From Aquibium oceanicum (GTDB taxonomy: Bacteria; Pseudomonadota; Alphaproteobacteria; Rhizobiales; Rhizobiaceae), in NCBI RefSeq assembly GCF_001889605.1, contig NZ_CP018171.1, positions 1,758,501-1,822,500 of the forward strand: a DNA stretch of 64,000 nt, in the 5' to 3' direction. Of this stretch, positions 27,249 to 35,911 are shown in pieces. The notes beneath the pieces are model-generated. The model did not search any database, was not told the DNA's origin, and worked only from the letters and a program-made list of their open reading frames with translations. The position numbers and the translations under genes were made by a program. Numbering within the stretch: the stretch's first letter is position 1; every line of letters starts with the position of its first letter.

Positions 27249-27269
27249 CCGGGTGGCGGGGCCTTTTTC
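27231..27269 (+). terminator. rho-independent terminator
   Basis: Stem CCCCGCTACC (27231-27240) pairs with GGTGGCGGGG (27252-27261, one mismatch) over an 11-nt loop, followed by CCTTTTT. It caps the third endolysin fragment and marks the end of the plus-strand phage genes. Confidence 0.7.
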
Positions 27270-27274
27270 TGTTA

Positions 27275-27373
27275 CTACAGCCAGGGAAGCAGGTAGGCCG
27301 AGACGGTTGAGACGAGCCATATGACGAAGATGAGCCCCGCAAAGGCGGCGACGAGGTGGGTTCGGCGGGTCAT
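27275..27373 (-). CDS. 32-aa membrane peptide
   Basis: Minus-strand frame from ATG (27371-27373) to TAG (27275-27277): MTRRTHLVAAFAGLIFVIWL followed by VSTVSAYLLPWL. Basic N-terminus and one membrane helix. Its start overlaps the stop of the preceding minus-strand gene (ATGA at 27370-27373), which supports real translation. Function unknown. Confidence 0.45.
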   Translation of the reverse strand: MTRRTHLVAAFAGLIFVIWLVSTVSAYLLPWL

Positions 27374-27537
27374 TCTTCGTCCCCGAGAGGAAGCCACGGA
27401 GGTCGGGTGCCAATCTCAGTGGCCGTGGGCGCGTCCGGCTCGATTGTCCATGTGGCAGCACTGCCCAGGCGACAAACCCCGCCGTGAGACCAGGCGATCG
27501 ATCGGGCCGAAAATGCGACGATGACAACGACAAGCAT
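27370..27537 (-). CDS. 55-aa membrane-anchored protein
   Basis: Start taken as ATG 27537 (MLVVVIVAFSARSIAW...), with AAGGA 11 nt upstream; TTG 27564 would extend it. A hydrophobic N-terminal helix, then a Pro/Thr-rich polar C-terminus ending GDEE. It overlaps the following 32-aa gene by 4 nt, so the two form a small operon, similar in shape to phage spanin or superinfection-exclusion pairs. Role not known. Confidence 0.45.
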   Translation of the reverse strand: MLVVVIVAFSARSIAWSHGGVCRLGSAATWTIEPDAPTATEIGTRPPWLPLGDEE

Positions 27538-27704
27538 TAGCTTTATCGTTCCTTCCCAATACAACCCAAGAAAGAAAAGCGCCTCCAGCGGGGTGAGTCA
27601 AGAGGGCTATTCCGGGTGGTGTTCCTCCGCTCTTGACGGTCGTACGTCGCCACGGTTTCAGAAGCAGACTGGATAGGAACTTAAGCCTACGCTATCTAGC
27701 GGCG

Positions 27705-27965
27705 ATGGGCTGGACGGTACAGAAGATGATCGACGAGGGCTATACGCTCGGGGCGGCGTGCAGCCGGACGCAATGCTTCCACTTCGGCCGTCTTGATCTC
27801 GCCATGCTGAAGGCGAGGCTCGGCCCCGGCCACTCGACCATGGCGCCCGACCTAGTTCCGAAGCTGCGCTGCAAGAAATGCGGCGGCAAGGACGTCGGCC
27901 TGATCCTCCACCCGCCCGATCGCGGTCGCGAGTTGCGAGCGGGGAGGCCGAACGCGAATGGGTGA
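27705..27965 (+). CDS. small zinc-ribbon-like protein
   Basis: Protein of 86 residues from ATG 27705 (MGWTVQKMIDEGYTLGAACSRTQC). It has Cys and His residues around 19-27 and a C-terminal LRCKKCGGKDVGLIL ribbon, so a metal-binding fold is likely. This resembles a small rhizobial family I recognise, of unknown function, often near prophage or accessory DNA. It may belong to the prophage end or to the chromosome. Confidence 0.6.
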   Translation: MGWTVQKMIDEGYTLGAACSRTQCFHFGRLDLAMLKARLGPGHSTMAPDLVPKLRCKKCGGKDVGLILHPPDRGRELRAGRPNANG

Positions 27966-28035
27966 ATGTGGGATGGTTTCTGTGGGGATATCTGTGGGGT
28001 ACGCCGCCAAGCAACGCCGCAACCCATTGAATTTC

Positions 28036-28112
28036 TGGTCGGAGTGGCAGGATTCGAACCTGCGACCCCATCGTCCCGAACGATGTGCGCTACCAGGCTG
28101 CGCTACACTCCG
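28036..28112 (-). tRNA. tRNA-Pro (CGG anticodon)
   Basis: Seventy-seven nucleotides including an encoded 3' CCA. On the minus strand the acceptor stem CGGAGTG pairs with CACTCCG, the anticodon stem CATCG/CGATG closes a TTCGGGA loop with anticodon CGG, and the T loop is GGTTCGAATCC. Identity proline reading CCG. Its 3' end faces the prophage. Confidence 0.9.
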
Positions 28113-28362
28113 TGACCAGTGGGGCGCTCTATAGCGTCCGCCATTCCAGACTGCAAGCGCGACGTCGCCAGATTCGCGTGTGGTTCGATATGCGACGAAA
28201 ACCGCTATGGGACCCGCATCCAACCGACGGAACGGCTGGTCTGGCCCTGTCGCCCCGAACGCCCCGAGGCTTAATCAGCCGGTAAACCGGCCCTGCTAGG
28301 CTCTACGCAGCGAACACGACCAGACGCGACAGGCGCACATCCGGGGGGCGGGCGGAACGGCA
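28113..28362. other. intergenic stretch before the GMP gene
   Basis: About 250 nt with no plausible gene, just 5' of the guanylyltransferase fusion. No clear promoter elements were identified. Confidence 0.4.
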
Positions 28363-30615
28363 ATGGCAGACCGCATCATCAGTTTCGTCATGAGCGGCGG
28401 CGTGGGCTCGCGCCTGTGGCCGCTGTCGCGCGAGGACAATCCCAAGCAGTTCCACGATTTTTCCGGCGACGGCTCAATGCTCGCCAAGACCTTGCGCCGG
28501 CTCAAGGCCGGGGGCTCGGGCGAATGGCCGGTCTACACCATCGCCTCGGAGCGCCATGCCGGCCGCGTCCATGCAGACATCGCCGCAGTCGAACTCTCCG
28601 GCGGCCGTCCCGTCTTCGAACCCGTCGGCCGCAACACCGCCGCCGCGGTGGCCTTGGCGACGCTGCTGACGCTTTCGGAGCACGGCGACGAACTCGTGCT
28701 GGTCGTTCCCTCCGACCACGAGATCTCCACCGACAAGCAGTTCTGGGAGACGATCGAAAAGGGTGCCGCCGCCGCGCGCGCCGGCAGCCTCGTCGTCTTC
28801 GGCATCCGCCCCAGCCAGCCCGAGACCGGCTACGGCTACATCGAGGCCGACGCCGCGCTATCGGGAGGCGTGCGCAAGGTGCGCCGCTTCGTGGAAAAAC
28901 CCGACATCGAGCGCGCCAGGCAGTATCTGGCGGCCGGCAACTTCTTCTGGAATGCCGGCATCTTCCTGTTCCGCGCGAGCGCCATGCGCGCTGCCTTCCT
29001 CGCTCACCAGCCGGAGATCTGGGCCGGAGTGGAAAAGGCCGTCGCGGCGGCCCGCACCGATCTTCTCGGCACCTTCATCCCGCTCGAAGCCTATCAGGAC
29101 GTCCCGTCGAACTCCGTCGACTACGCCATCATGGAAAACGCCGCCGACATCGCCATGGCCGAGGCGAGCTTCCGTTGGAACGACCTCGGTTCCTGGCAGT
29201 CGCTGCTCGACGTCGGTGGCGCCGACGAGGACGGCAACGTCATCATCGGCGACGTGGTCGCCATCGACACCCGCCATTCCTACCTGCGCAGCCAGGGGCG
29301 GCTGCTGTCGGTCATCGGCATGAAGGACGTGGCGATCGTCGCCACCGCCGACGCGACCTTCGTCGCGCCCGTCGCCGAGAGCCAGAACGTCAAGAAGATC
29401 GTCGAGCAGCTGGAAAAGAACGGCCGGCTGGAGACCCGCTTCACTCCCAGCCACGATCGCGTGCTCGAAAGCGGGGCCCACCGCCGCCGGGTCGGCCACT
29501 GGCTCTTCGATGAGACCCTGCCGCTCTGGTCGACCGCCGGCGTCGACCAGGTCAACGGCGGCTTCTTCGAGGCGCTCGGCTTCGACGGCCGCCCGGTCCT
29601 GAAGCCCAAGCGCATGCGCACCATGGCGCGCCAGATCTACGCCTTCGCCGTGGCCAAGGAGCGCGGCTGGACGGGGCCGGCCGAGGATATCATCGCGCAC
29701 GGCATCGACTTCATCGCCCGCAATGGCCGCAGCGAGCGCGGCGGCTGGGTGCGGGTGCTCGGCGTGGACGGCTCGGTCGCGGATCCGGTGGAGGACGCCT
29801 ACGACCATGCCTGCGTGCTGCTGGCGCTCGCCCACGCCAAGAAATGCGGCAATCCGCGTGCCGGCGATCTCGGCGCCGAGACCTTCGAATTCCTCGACGC
29901 GCATCTGGAGGACGAGAGGTTGACCGGCTTCCTGGAAACGGCCTCGGGGGAGGGGCTGCGCCGCTCCAATCCGCACATGCACCTCTTGGAAGCGTTCCTC
30001 GCCTGGTACGACGCCACTGGCGAGCGCGTCCACCTGCGCCGCGCCTCGCGCATCATCGATCTCTTCCGCAACCGCTTCTTCGATGCCGACACCTGGACGC
30101 TCGGCGAGTATTTCGCCGACGACTGGTCGCCGGCGGCAGGTCCCGAAGGTCAGCGCACGGAGCCGGGGCATCATTTCGAGTGGGCCTCGCTGCTGGTCGA
30201 TTTCGCCGCCAAGACGGGCCAGGCCGATCTCGTGCAGTTCGCCAGGAAACTCTATGCTTCCGCGGTCGCCAGCGGTCTCAACCGCGCCACCGGGCTCGCC
30301 TATGGCGCGGTCTCCCGCCACGGCATCCCGCTCGACCCGGTCTCGCGCTCATGGCCGCAGGCGGAGGTCATCAAGGCGGCCATCGCGCTGGACTCGGCCA
30401 CCGGGCCGGACCTGAAGCCAGAAATCGAGGCCCGCGTCGGCCGGCTGTTCCGCTGGCACATCGATCCCGCGCCCACCGGCCTGTGGATCGATCGAATCGA
30501 CGAAAACGGCCGCTCGCTCGCCAACGAGGTCCCCGCCAGCATCTTCTACCATCTCGTCTTCGCGCTGGCGCGCTATCTCGACTGGACGGAGGCGGCGGCC
30601 GGCACGAACGCCTGA
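28363..30615 (+). CDS. mannose-1-phosphate guanylyltransferase fused to AGE-type isomerase
   Basis: Bifunctional protein of 750 residues for GDP-mannose supply. The N-terminal domain (about 1-375) has the nucleotidyltransferase signature SGGVGSRLWPLSREDNPKQF, PETGYGYIEA, and FVEKP. This is mannose-1-P guanylyltransferase. The C-terminal domain (about 385-735) is an (alpha/alpha)6 AGE-fold sugar epimerase/isomerase, with NPHMHLLEAFL, PGHHFEWASLL and SRSWPQAEVIKA carrying the typical active-site His/Glu residues. It likely does mannose-6-P isomerisation. A known rhizobial fusion. It feeds cell-surface polysaccharide synthesis. Confidence 0.85.
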   Translation: MADRIISFVMSGGVGSRLWPLSREDNPKQFHDFSGDGSMLAKTLRRLKAGGSGEWPVYTIASERHAGRVHADIAAVELSGGRPVFEPVGRNTAAAVALATLLTLSEHGDELVLVVPSDHEISTDKQFWETIEKGAAAARAGSLVVFGIRPSQPETGYGYIEADAALSGGVRKVRRFVEKPDIERARQYLAAGNFFWNAGIFLFRASAMRAAFLAHQPEIWAGVEKAVAAARTDLLGTFIPLEAYQDVPSNSVDYAIMENAADIAMAEASFRWNDLGSWQSLLDVGGADEDGNVIIGDVVAIDTRHSYLRSQGRLLSVIGMKDVAIVATADATFVAPVAESQNVKKIVEQLEKNGRLETRFTPSHDRVLESGAHRRRVGHWLFDETLPLWSTAGVDQVNGGFFEALGFDGRPVLKPKRMRTMARQIYAFAVAKERGWTGPAEDIIAHGIDFIARNGRSERGGWVRVLGVDGSVADPVEDAYDHACVLLALAHAKKCGNPRAGDLGAETFEFLDAHLEDERLTGFLETASGEGLRRSNPHMHLLEAFLAWYDATGERVHLRRASRIIDLFRNRFFDADTWTLGEYFADDWSPAAGPEGQRTEPGHHFEWASLLVDFAAKTGQADLVQFARKLYASAVASGLNRATGLAYGAVSRHGIPLDPVSRSWPQAEVIKAAIALDSATGPDLKPEIEARVGRLFRWHIDPAPTGLWIDRIDENGRSLANEVPASIFYHLVFALARYLDWTEAAAGTNA

Positions 30616-30623
30616 CCGCCCTA

Positions 30624-30648
30624 AAAGCCCCACGTCAGTAAGGGCTTT
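30624..30648. terminator. possible bidirectional terminator
   Basis: AAAGCCC (30624-30630) and GGGCTTT (30642-30648) form a 7-bp stem between convergent genes. It overlaps the betB stop and has A/T tracts on both sides. Short and not strong. Confidence 0.35.
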
Positions 30649-32098
30649 CGACGTCCCCCGTCTCCACGTAGACGGTCTTGAGCTGCGAATAATGATGCAG
30701 CGCCGCTACGGAGTTCTCCCGTCCCATGCCCGACTGCTTGACGCCGCCGAAGGGAATCTCGGCCGGCGACAAATTGTAATGGTTTATCCAGCAGGTCCCG
30801 GCCTGCAGCTCGGCGACCACGCGGTGGGCGCGCGGCAGGTCGCGTGTGAAGATACCGGCCGACAGGCCGAACTCGGTGTCGTTGGCGCGCTCGATCGCCT
30901 CTTCCTCGCTGGAAAAGCCGAACACGCTCATCACCGGCCCGAAAATCTCCTCGCGCGCGATGCGCATGTCGTCCTCGACCTGCGAGAAAATCGTTGGCTC
31001 GACGAAGAAGCCACCCTCCAGCCCCTGGAGCCGGGGTACGCCGCCGCCGCACAGCAGCGTCGCGCCTTCGGTCTTGCCGATCTCCACGTATCCCAGCACC
31101 TTCTCGTGCTGCAGCTTGTTGATCAGCGGCCCCATCTGGGTGTCGGGGTCGAGCGGGTCGCCGATGCGGATGGCCTTGGTGCGTTCCACCAGCCGCTCGA
31201 GAAACCGCTCGCGCAACCCATCCTGCACGAAGACGCGCGTGCCGTTCGAACAGACCTGACCGGTCGAATAGAAGTTCGCCAGCATGGCGCCGCCCACGGC
31301 GTTCTCCAGATCGGCGTCGTCGAAGACGATCAGTGGCGACTTGCCGCCGAGTTCCATCGTGGCGTGCTTCATGTGCGAGCCGGCGAGCGAAAGTACCTTG
31401 CGCCCCGTCGGCACCGATCCGGTGAGCGACACCTTGGCGACCACCGGATGCGAGGCCAGCGCCGCGCCCACCTCGCCATAGCCCTGCACGACGTTGAACA
31501 GCCCGTCCGGCAGCCCCGCCTCGGTATAGATTTCGGCCAGCGCCAAGGCCGAGAGCGGCGTGTTTTCCGACGGCTTGAACACCATTGCGTTGCCCATGGC
31601 GAGCGCCGGCGCCGATTTCCATCCCGCCCCCTGGATCGGGTAGTTCCAGGCGCCGATGCCCACGCATACGCCGAGTGGCTCGCGCCGCGTATAGGCGAAC
31701 GGCCCGCCAAGGTCGAAATACTCGCCGTTGACGGCGGCGATCGCGCCGCCGAAGAATTCCAGCGCATCCGCCGCCGAGGCCGGGTCGGCCACCAGCGTCT
31801 CCTGGATCGCCTTGCCGGTGTCGAGCGTCTCCAGCCGGGCAAGCACCGCATTGCGCTCGCGCAGGATGTCGGCCGCCCGCCGCAGCACGCGCCCGCGCTC
31901 CACCGGCTTCATCCGCGCCCATGCGCCCTGCGCCGCGCGCCCGGCTTCCAGCGCCAGTTCGATCACGTTGGGCGTCGCCGCATGCACCCGCGCGATCGAC
32001 TCGCCCGTCGCCGGATAGATCACATCCATCGGCTTCCCGCCCACGTCCTCGACGAAGCGGCCGTTGATGTAATGCGAGGCTTTCGGCTGAGCGTCCAT
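30635..32098 (-). CDS. betB: betaine aldehyde dehydrogenase
   Basis: Oxidises betaine aldehyde to glycine betaine with NAD(P)+, the second step of the choline pathway. 487 residues, the family length. ATG 32098 ([16 protein letters not shown]) is chosen because AAGGAG is 6 nt upstream, while the ATG two codons earlier would touch it. Motifs: [16 protein letters not shown] (general base Glu region), [14 protein letters not shown] with the catalytic Cys, and the C-terminal [18 protein letters not shown]-like block. Minus-strand neighbour betA, 313 nt away, and betC/betI further right. Confidence 0.9.
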   Translation of the reverse strand: MDAQPKASHYINGRFVEDVGGKPMDVIYPATGESIARVHAATPNVIELALEAGRAAQGAWARMKPVERGRVLRRAADILRERNAVLARLETLDTGKAIQETLVADPASAADALEFFGGAIAAVNGEYFDLGGPFAYTRREPLGVCVGIGAWNYPIQGAGWKSAPALAMGNAMVFKPSENTPLSALALAEIYTEAGLPDGLFNVVQGYGEVGAALASHPVVAKVSLTGSVPTGRKVLSLAGSHMKHATMELGGKSPLIVFDDADLENAVGGAMLANFYSTGQVCSNGTRVFVQDGLRERFLERLVERTKAIRIGDPLDPDTQMGPLINKLQHEKVLGYVEIGKTEGATLLCGGGVPRLQGLEGGFFVEPTIFSQVEDDMRIAREEIFGPVMSVFGFSSEEEAIERANDTEFGLSAGIFTRDLPRAHRVVAELQAGTCWINHYNLSPAEIPFGGVKQSGMGRENSVAALHHYSQLKTVYVETGDVESPY

Positions 32099-32411
32099 GT
32101 TCATCTCCTTCGGTGAAGCGAGGGCGGTTTTTTGCGAGGGGCTGCGGCGCCCGTGGTACATCACACGGCGCCGCAGCGGAACCGGGTTGGAATGTTTGGC
32201 ATGAAGTCGGCGAGGCAACCGTCGAGAGAGCGACGGTATTTGGCCGGAAGGGGACGTCGATCGACCTTCGGGTTACGGCACTTGAGTTAGGCTGGCGGTA
32301 TCGATGGGCTGTCTTTCAATCTGCGGGATACGTGGCTTAGATTCGCGGACAACTGCCTTTCAATTAGCGGTCCGCCGACTGAGCGGTCGGCCGGGATCCA
32401 CCACCCGCCCC
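32099..32411. other. betB-betA gap with hairpin
   Basis: Holds a strong inverted repeat, GCTGCGGCGCC / GGCGCCGCAGC (32141-32177, with CGTG/CACG inner pairs and one bulge). It is not followed by a T-run on either strand, so it may be a REP-like or mRNA-processing structure. No gene seen. Confidence 0.5.
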
Positions 32412-34064
32412 TCACCGGTCGCTCGCCTGCCAGTGCGGGTTGATCCACGGCTCCTGGTTCGACGGCGGTAGCGGCGTCTTGCCCAGGATGTGGTCGGCGG
32501 CCTTTTCCCCCGTCATGATCGAAGGCCCGTTGAGGTTGCCGTTGGTGATGCGCGGGAAGATGGAGGAGTCCGCCACCCGCAGCCCCTCCACGCCGATCAC
32601 CCGGCACTCGGGGTCGACCACACTTGCCGGATCGTCGGCGCGGCCCATCCGGCACGTGCCGCAAGGATGGTAGGCGCTCTCCACATGCGCGCGGATGAAG
32701 TCGTCGAGGTCGGCGTCCGACTGCACGTCGTCTCCCGGCGACAGCTCCCGCCCCCGGAAGGGTTCGAAGGCCGCCTGTCCGAAAATCTCGCGCGTCAGCC
32801 GGATGCAGTGCCGGAAGTCGCTCCAGTCGTCGGGATGCGACATGTAGTTGAAGCGGATCTCGGGCTTTTCCCGCGGGTCCGCGGAGCGCAGTGTGACCGC
32901 CCCGCGCGACTTGGAGCGCATCGGGCCGACATGCGCCTGGAACCCGTGCGACTTCGCCGCCGCCTTGCCGTCGTAGCGGATTGCCGCCGGCAGGAAATGA
33001 TACTGGATGTCGGGATACTCCACCCCCGCCTTCGAGCGCACGAAGGCTGCCGCCTCGAAATGGTTGGTCGCGCCGAGCCCCGACTTGAACAGCAGCCACT
33101 GCAGGCCGATCCTGGCCTTCGAGAACGGGTTCAGCACCGAATAGAGCGTGATCGGCTGGATGGATTCCTGCTGGATATAGAGTTCCAGATGGTCCTGAAG
33201 GTTTTGCCCGACGCCCGGCCGGTCGGCGACCACCTCGATCCCGTGCCGCTTCAGCTGATCGGCCGGTCCGATGCCCGACAGCATCAGGAGCTTCGGCGAA
33301 TTGATCGAGGATGCGGCGAGGATCACCTCGCGTTTTGCCTTAACGACCTGAATCTTTCCGCGAGCTTCAATTTCCACCCCGGTGGCGCGGTGACTCTCCA
33401 TCACCACCTTCCGAGCCAAGCCACTGACGAGACTGACGTTCTTCCGCTTCAGCGCAGGCCTCAGATAGGCGTTCGCCGCCGACCAGCGCCGCCCCAGATG
33501 GATCGTCTGCTCCATCGGTCCGAAGCCTTCCTGCTTGGCGCCATTGTAGTCCCCCGTCACCTCGAAGCCCGCCTCCCGGCCGGCCTCCACGAAGATCTGG
33601 TAGAGCGGGTTCTTGCGCGTGCCGCGGCGCACGTGCAGCGGCCCGTCGGTGCCGCGCCAGCCCTCCTCGCCTCCGTGCGAATGCTCCATGCGCTTGTAGT
33701 AGGGCAGAACGTCGGCGAAGCTCCAGCCGGCGGCACCCGCTTCGGCCCAGTGGTCGAAATCGCGCGCATGGCCGCGCACGTAGACCATCCCGTTGATCGA
33801 CGAGGACCCGCCGATCACCTTGCCGCGCGGCGTGGCGAGCACGCGCCCACCCAGATGCGGCTCGGGCTCGCTGGAAAAGCCCCAGTCGTAGAGGCTCATG
33901 TTCATCGGGAACGACAGCGCCGACGGCATCTGGATGAACGGACCCATGTCCGTCCCGCCATACTCGATCACGATGACGGAATTCTTCCCGTCCTCCGACA
34001 GCCGATAGGCCAGCGCGCAGCCCGCCGAGCCGGAGCCGACGATGACGTAATCCGCTTCAAGCAT
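32412..34064 (-). CDS. betA: choline dehydrogenase
   Basis: FAD-dependent GMC oxidoreductase that oxidises choline to betaine aldehyde at the membrane. 550 residues, the usual length. ATG 34064 ([21 protein letters not shown]) gives the dinucleotide-binding GxGxxG at the very N-terminus; the longer frame starting MVSLSN is REP-derived. Other motifs: [22 protein letters not shown] (GMC signature 1), [20 protein letters not shown] (signature 2), and C-terminal [10 protein letters not shown] with the His/Asn active-site region. Next to betB. Order in this cluster is unusual. Confidence 0.9.
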   Translation of the reverse strand: MLEADYVIVGSGSAGCALAYRLSEDGKNSVIVIEYGGTDMGPFIQMPSALSFPMNMSLYDWGFSSEPEPHLGGRVLATPRGKVIGGSSSINGMVYVRGHARDFDHWAEAGAAGWSFADVLPYYKRMEHSHGGEEGWRGTDGPLHVRRGTRKNPLYQIFVEAGREAGFEVTGDYNGAKQEGFGPMEQTIHLGRRWSAANAYLRPALKRKNVSLVSGLARKVVMESHRATGVEIEARGKIQVVKAKREVILAASSINSPKLLMLSGIGPADQLKRHGIEVVADRPGVGQNLQDHLELYIQQESIQPITLYSVLNPFSKARIGLQWLLFKSGLGATNHFEAAAFVRSKAGVEYPDIQYHFLPAAIRYDGKAAAKSHGFQAHVGPMRSKSRGAVTLRSADPREKPEIRFNYMSHPDDWSDFRHCIRLTREIFGQAAFEPFRGRELSPGDDVQSDADLDDFIRAHVESAYHPCGTCRMGRADDPASVVDPECRVIGVEGLRVADSSIFPRITNGNLNGPSIMTGEKAADHILGKTPLPPSNQEPWINPHWQASDR

Positions 34065-34086
34065 CGGAGCATTTCCCTCCGGTGCG

Positions 34087-34114
34087 TCGTGGTTCGACAG
34101 GCTCACCATGAGGG
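34087..34114. repeat. 28-bp inverted repeat, left arm
   Basis: Perfect inverse of 34208-34235 (core GGTTCGACAGGCTCACCATG), a REP-like palindromic element common in rhizobial intergenic DNA, here just right of betA. Confidence 0.8.
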
Positions 34115-34207
34115 CGAGAGGAGCATCGCAGCCACTTTACCACGAGGGTGGAGCTGGAGCGCCGACGCTTCTTCGATGTGGCAGGCGGGGCGGCGGAGCA
34201 GCCTTCA

Positions 34208-34235
34208 CCCTCATGGTGAGCCTGTCGAACCACGA
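34208..34235. repeat. 28-bp inverted repeat, right arm
   Basis: Reverse complement of 34087-34114 over all 28 positions, 93 nt away. The pair brackets a short spacer between betA and the dehydratase gene. Confidence 0.8.
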
Positions 34236-34279
34236 GAGTGAAGGCGGGAAGCTGCTGCTGCGGCGTGTCGCGTCGAACC

Positions 34280-35269
34280 TCATGCATCGCCGACATGCCT
34301 CATGAAATCGCTAAGAGAGACGTTGCCCCCGGAGCAGATGACCAGCACGGACTTGCCCGCCACCTCCATGCGGCCGCAGAGCAGCGCCGCCAGCGAGGCC
34401 GCGCCCGAGGGCTCCAGCACCAGCTTGAGCTTCTCGAAGGCGAGCTTCATCGCGGCGCGCACCTCGGCGTCGGATACGGAAAGCCCCTCGACGCGCGACG
34501 CGCGGACGGCCTCGAACGGCGCCTCGCCCGGCCGGCGCGCCATCAGCCCGTCGCAGATGGTGCTGGCACCCATCGGCGTCGCCTCGATCGCGCCGTGAGC
34601 CAGCGAGCGGCCCATGCCGTCGAACCCCTCCGGTTCCACTGCGACGATCCGGGTGCCGGGCGACAGGTAGTGAAAAGCGAGCGCGACGCCGCCGATCAAA
34701 CCGCCGCCGCCGACCGGGCAAAGCAGGATATCCGCCGTCGTGTCTTTCGCCTCAAGTTGATCGAGGGCTTCAATACCCGCGCCGGCCTGTCCGGCGACGA
34801 TCTCGACGTCGTCAAAGGGATGCAGCAGCGTCAGATTTTCATCCGCAGCGATCGACCGCGCCTTCTCCGCCGCCACCTCTTCGCGCGCCCGCTCGCCGTG
34901 CTCGGTCAGCACCACGCGCGCGCCGTAGCCCGCTGTCGCCTCGCGCTTGGCCGCCGGGGCATCCACCGGCATGACGATGGTGACGGGAATGCGCAGCGCC
35001 TCGCCCGCCGCTGCCAGCCCCTGCGCGAAATTGCCGGATGAGTATGCCACGACGCCACGTTTCGCCTCTTCGGGAGACAGCTGCCTCAACCGCCAGTACG
35101 CCCCGCGTGCCTTGAACGACCCCGCCCATTGCAGCGATTCCGGCTTGACGAACAGGCGCGCGGCTCCGGACGCCTTCACCAGTGCGGCGGATTCCAGCAG
35201 CGGCGTGACCTGCGTCGCCTCCCTCGTGACGGCGTAGGCACGCTGGAGATGCTCGAGCGACGGGATCAT
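34280..35269 (-). CDS. PLP-dependent threonine/serine dehydratase
   Basis: Fold-type II PLP enzyme of 329 residues. The PLP lysine lies in WAGSFKARGAYW, followed by SSGNFAQGLA and the phosphate-binding GGGGLIGG. The C-terminus has the SGGN motif. These fit threonine/serine dehydratase or serine racemase; the regulatory domain of biosynthetic IlvA is absent. ATG 35269 overlaps the stop of the upstream GST gene (ATGA). It lies between betA and the GST inside the choline cluster, which could link serine/threonine breakdown to betaine metabolism, but no direct role is evident. Confidence 0.8.
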   Translation of the reverse strand: MIPSLEHLQRAYAVTREATQVTPLLESAALVKASGAARLFVKPESLQWAGSFKARGAYWRLRQLSPEEAKRGVVAYSSGNFAQGLAAAGEALRIPVTIVMPVDAPAAKREATAGYGARVVLTEHGERAREEVAAEKARSIAADENLTLLHPFDDVEIVAGQAGAGIEALDQLEAKDTTADILLCPVGGGGLIGGVALAFHYLSPGTRIVAVEPEGFDGMGRSLAHGAIEATPMGASTICDGLMARRPGEAPFEAVRASRVEGLSVSDAEVRAAMKLAFEKLKLVLEPSGAASLAALLCGRMEVAGKSVLVICSGGNVSLSDFMRHVGDA

Positions 35270-35910
35270 TTCGCCCTCAGGCTCTCGTAGGAGACCATGA
35301 CGTGCTTTGCATAGGCGGGGCGCTGGGTCAGGCGGTCGTAATAGGCCCGCAGGTGAGGCGTGTCGGCGCGGTCGAAGTCGAGCGTGAAGTAGCGGTAGAG
35401 GGGCATCCCGACGATCATGTCGGCAAAGCACGGCGTCTCGCGCCCCAGGAAAGGCGTCGTCATCTGTCCCAACCGCTCGTCCAGCATCCCTGCCAGCCGC
35501 TTCACCCTGGCTTCACTGGCGGCGAAAGCCTTCGCGTCGCGCTCTCCCGGCTTCTGTCCGATCAGCGGCCAGAAGATGCCGGGCAGGAAGGCCGGCCCGA
35601 ACGTGGTCTTGATCCATTCCGCCCAGACGTCGAGCGGCGCCCGCCGCGCCGGGTCGGCCGGCCAGAAGGCTTCCGATCCATAGCGCGCGCCGAGATAGCG
35701 CACGATGGCCGCGCTCTCGAACAGGGTCAGGTCGCCGTCCTGCAGGACGGGCACCAAACCGTTCGGGTTCATCCGGCGATACTCTTGCGTATCGGTGCCG
35801 CCGAACGCTCCGCCGACATCCACCCGCTCGCACTCCAGCCCGATCTCGGCCAGCGCCCACATGACCGCCTGGACGTTCGAGGATGTGGCGCGGCCCCAGA
35901 CCTTGATCAT
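35266..35910 (-). CDS. glutathione S-transferase family protein
   Basis: GST of 214 residues. The N-terminal thioredoxin-like domain has MIKVWGRATSSNVQAVMWAL and the GSH-binding GLVPVLQDGDLTLFESAAIVRYL block with cis-Pro and ESxAI. The C-terminal domain is helical with ETPCFADMIVGMPLYR. Translationally coupled to the dehydratase (ATGA), and 2 nt from the betC stop on its other side. Substrate unknown. Position inside the bet operon is unusual. Confidence 0.8.
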   Translation of the reverse strand: MIKVWGRATSSNVQAVMWALAEIGLECERVDVGGAFGGTDTQEYRRMNPNGLVPVLQDGDLTLFESAAIVRYLGARYGSEAFWPADPARRAPLDVWAEWIKTTFGPAFLPGIFWPLIGQKPGERDAKAFAASEARVKRLAGMLDERLGQMTTPFLGRETPCFADMIVGMPLYRYFTLDFDRADTPHLRAYYDRLTQRPAYAKHVMVSYESLRAK

Positions 35911-35911
35911 C

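Noticed and set aside
1-27600. Transposable Mu-like phage
   Set aside because: Tail genes follow Mu order, but no transposase, Mu ends or capsid genes are in the window, so mode of replication cannot be claimed.
32141-32177. Hairpin between betB and betA as a terminator
   Set aside because: Strong stem, but no T-run after it on either strand.
34065-34109. 15-residue extension of betA starting MVSLSN
   Set aside because: It is encoded by the REP-like inverted repeat and places residues before the Rossmann GxGxxG start; ATG 34064 is better.
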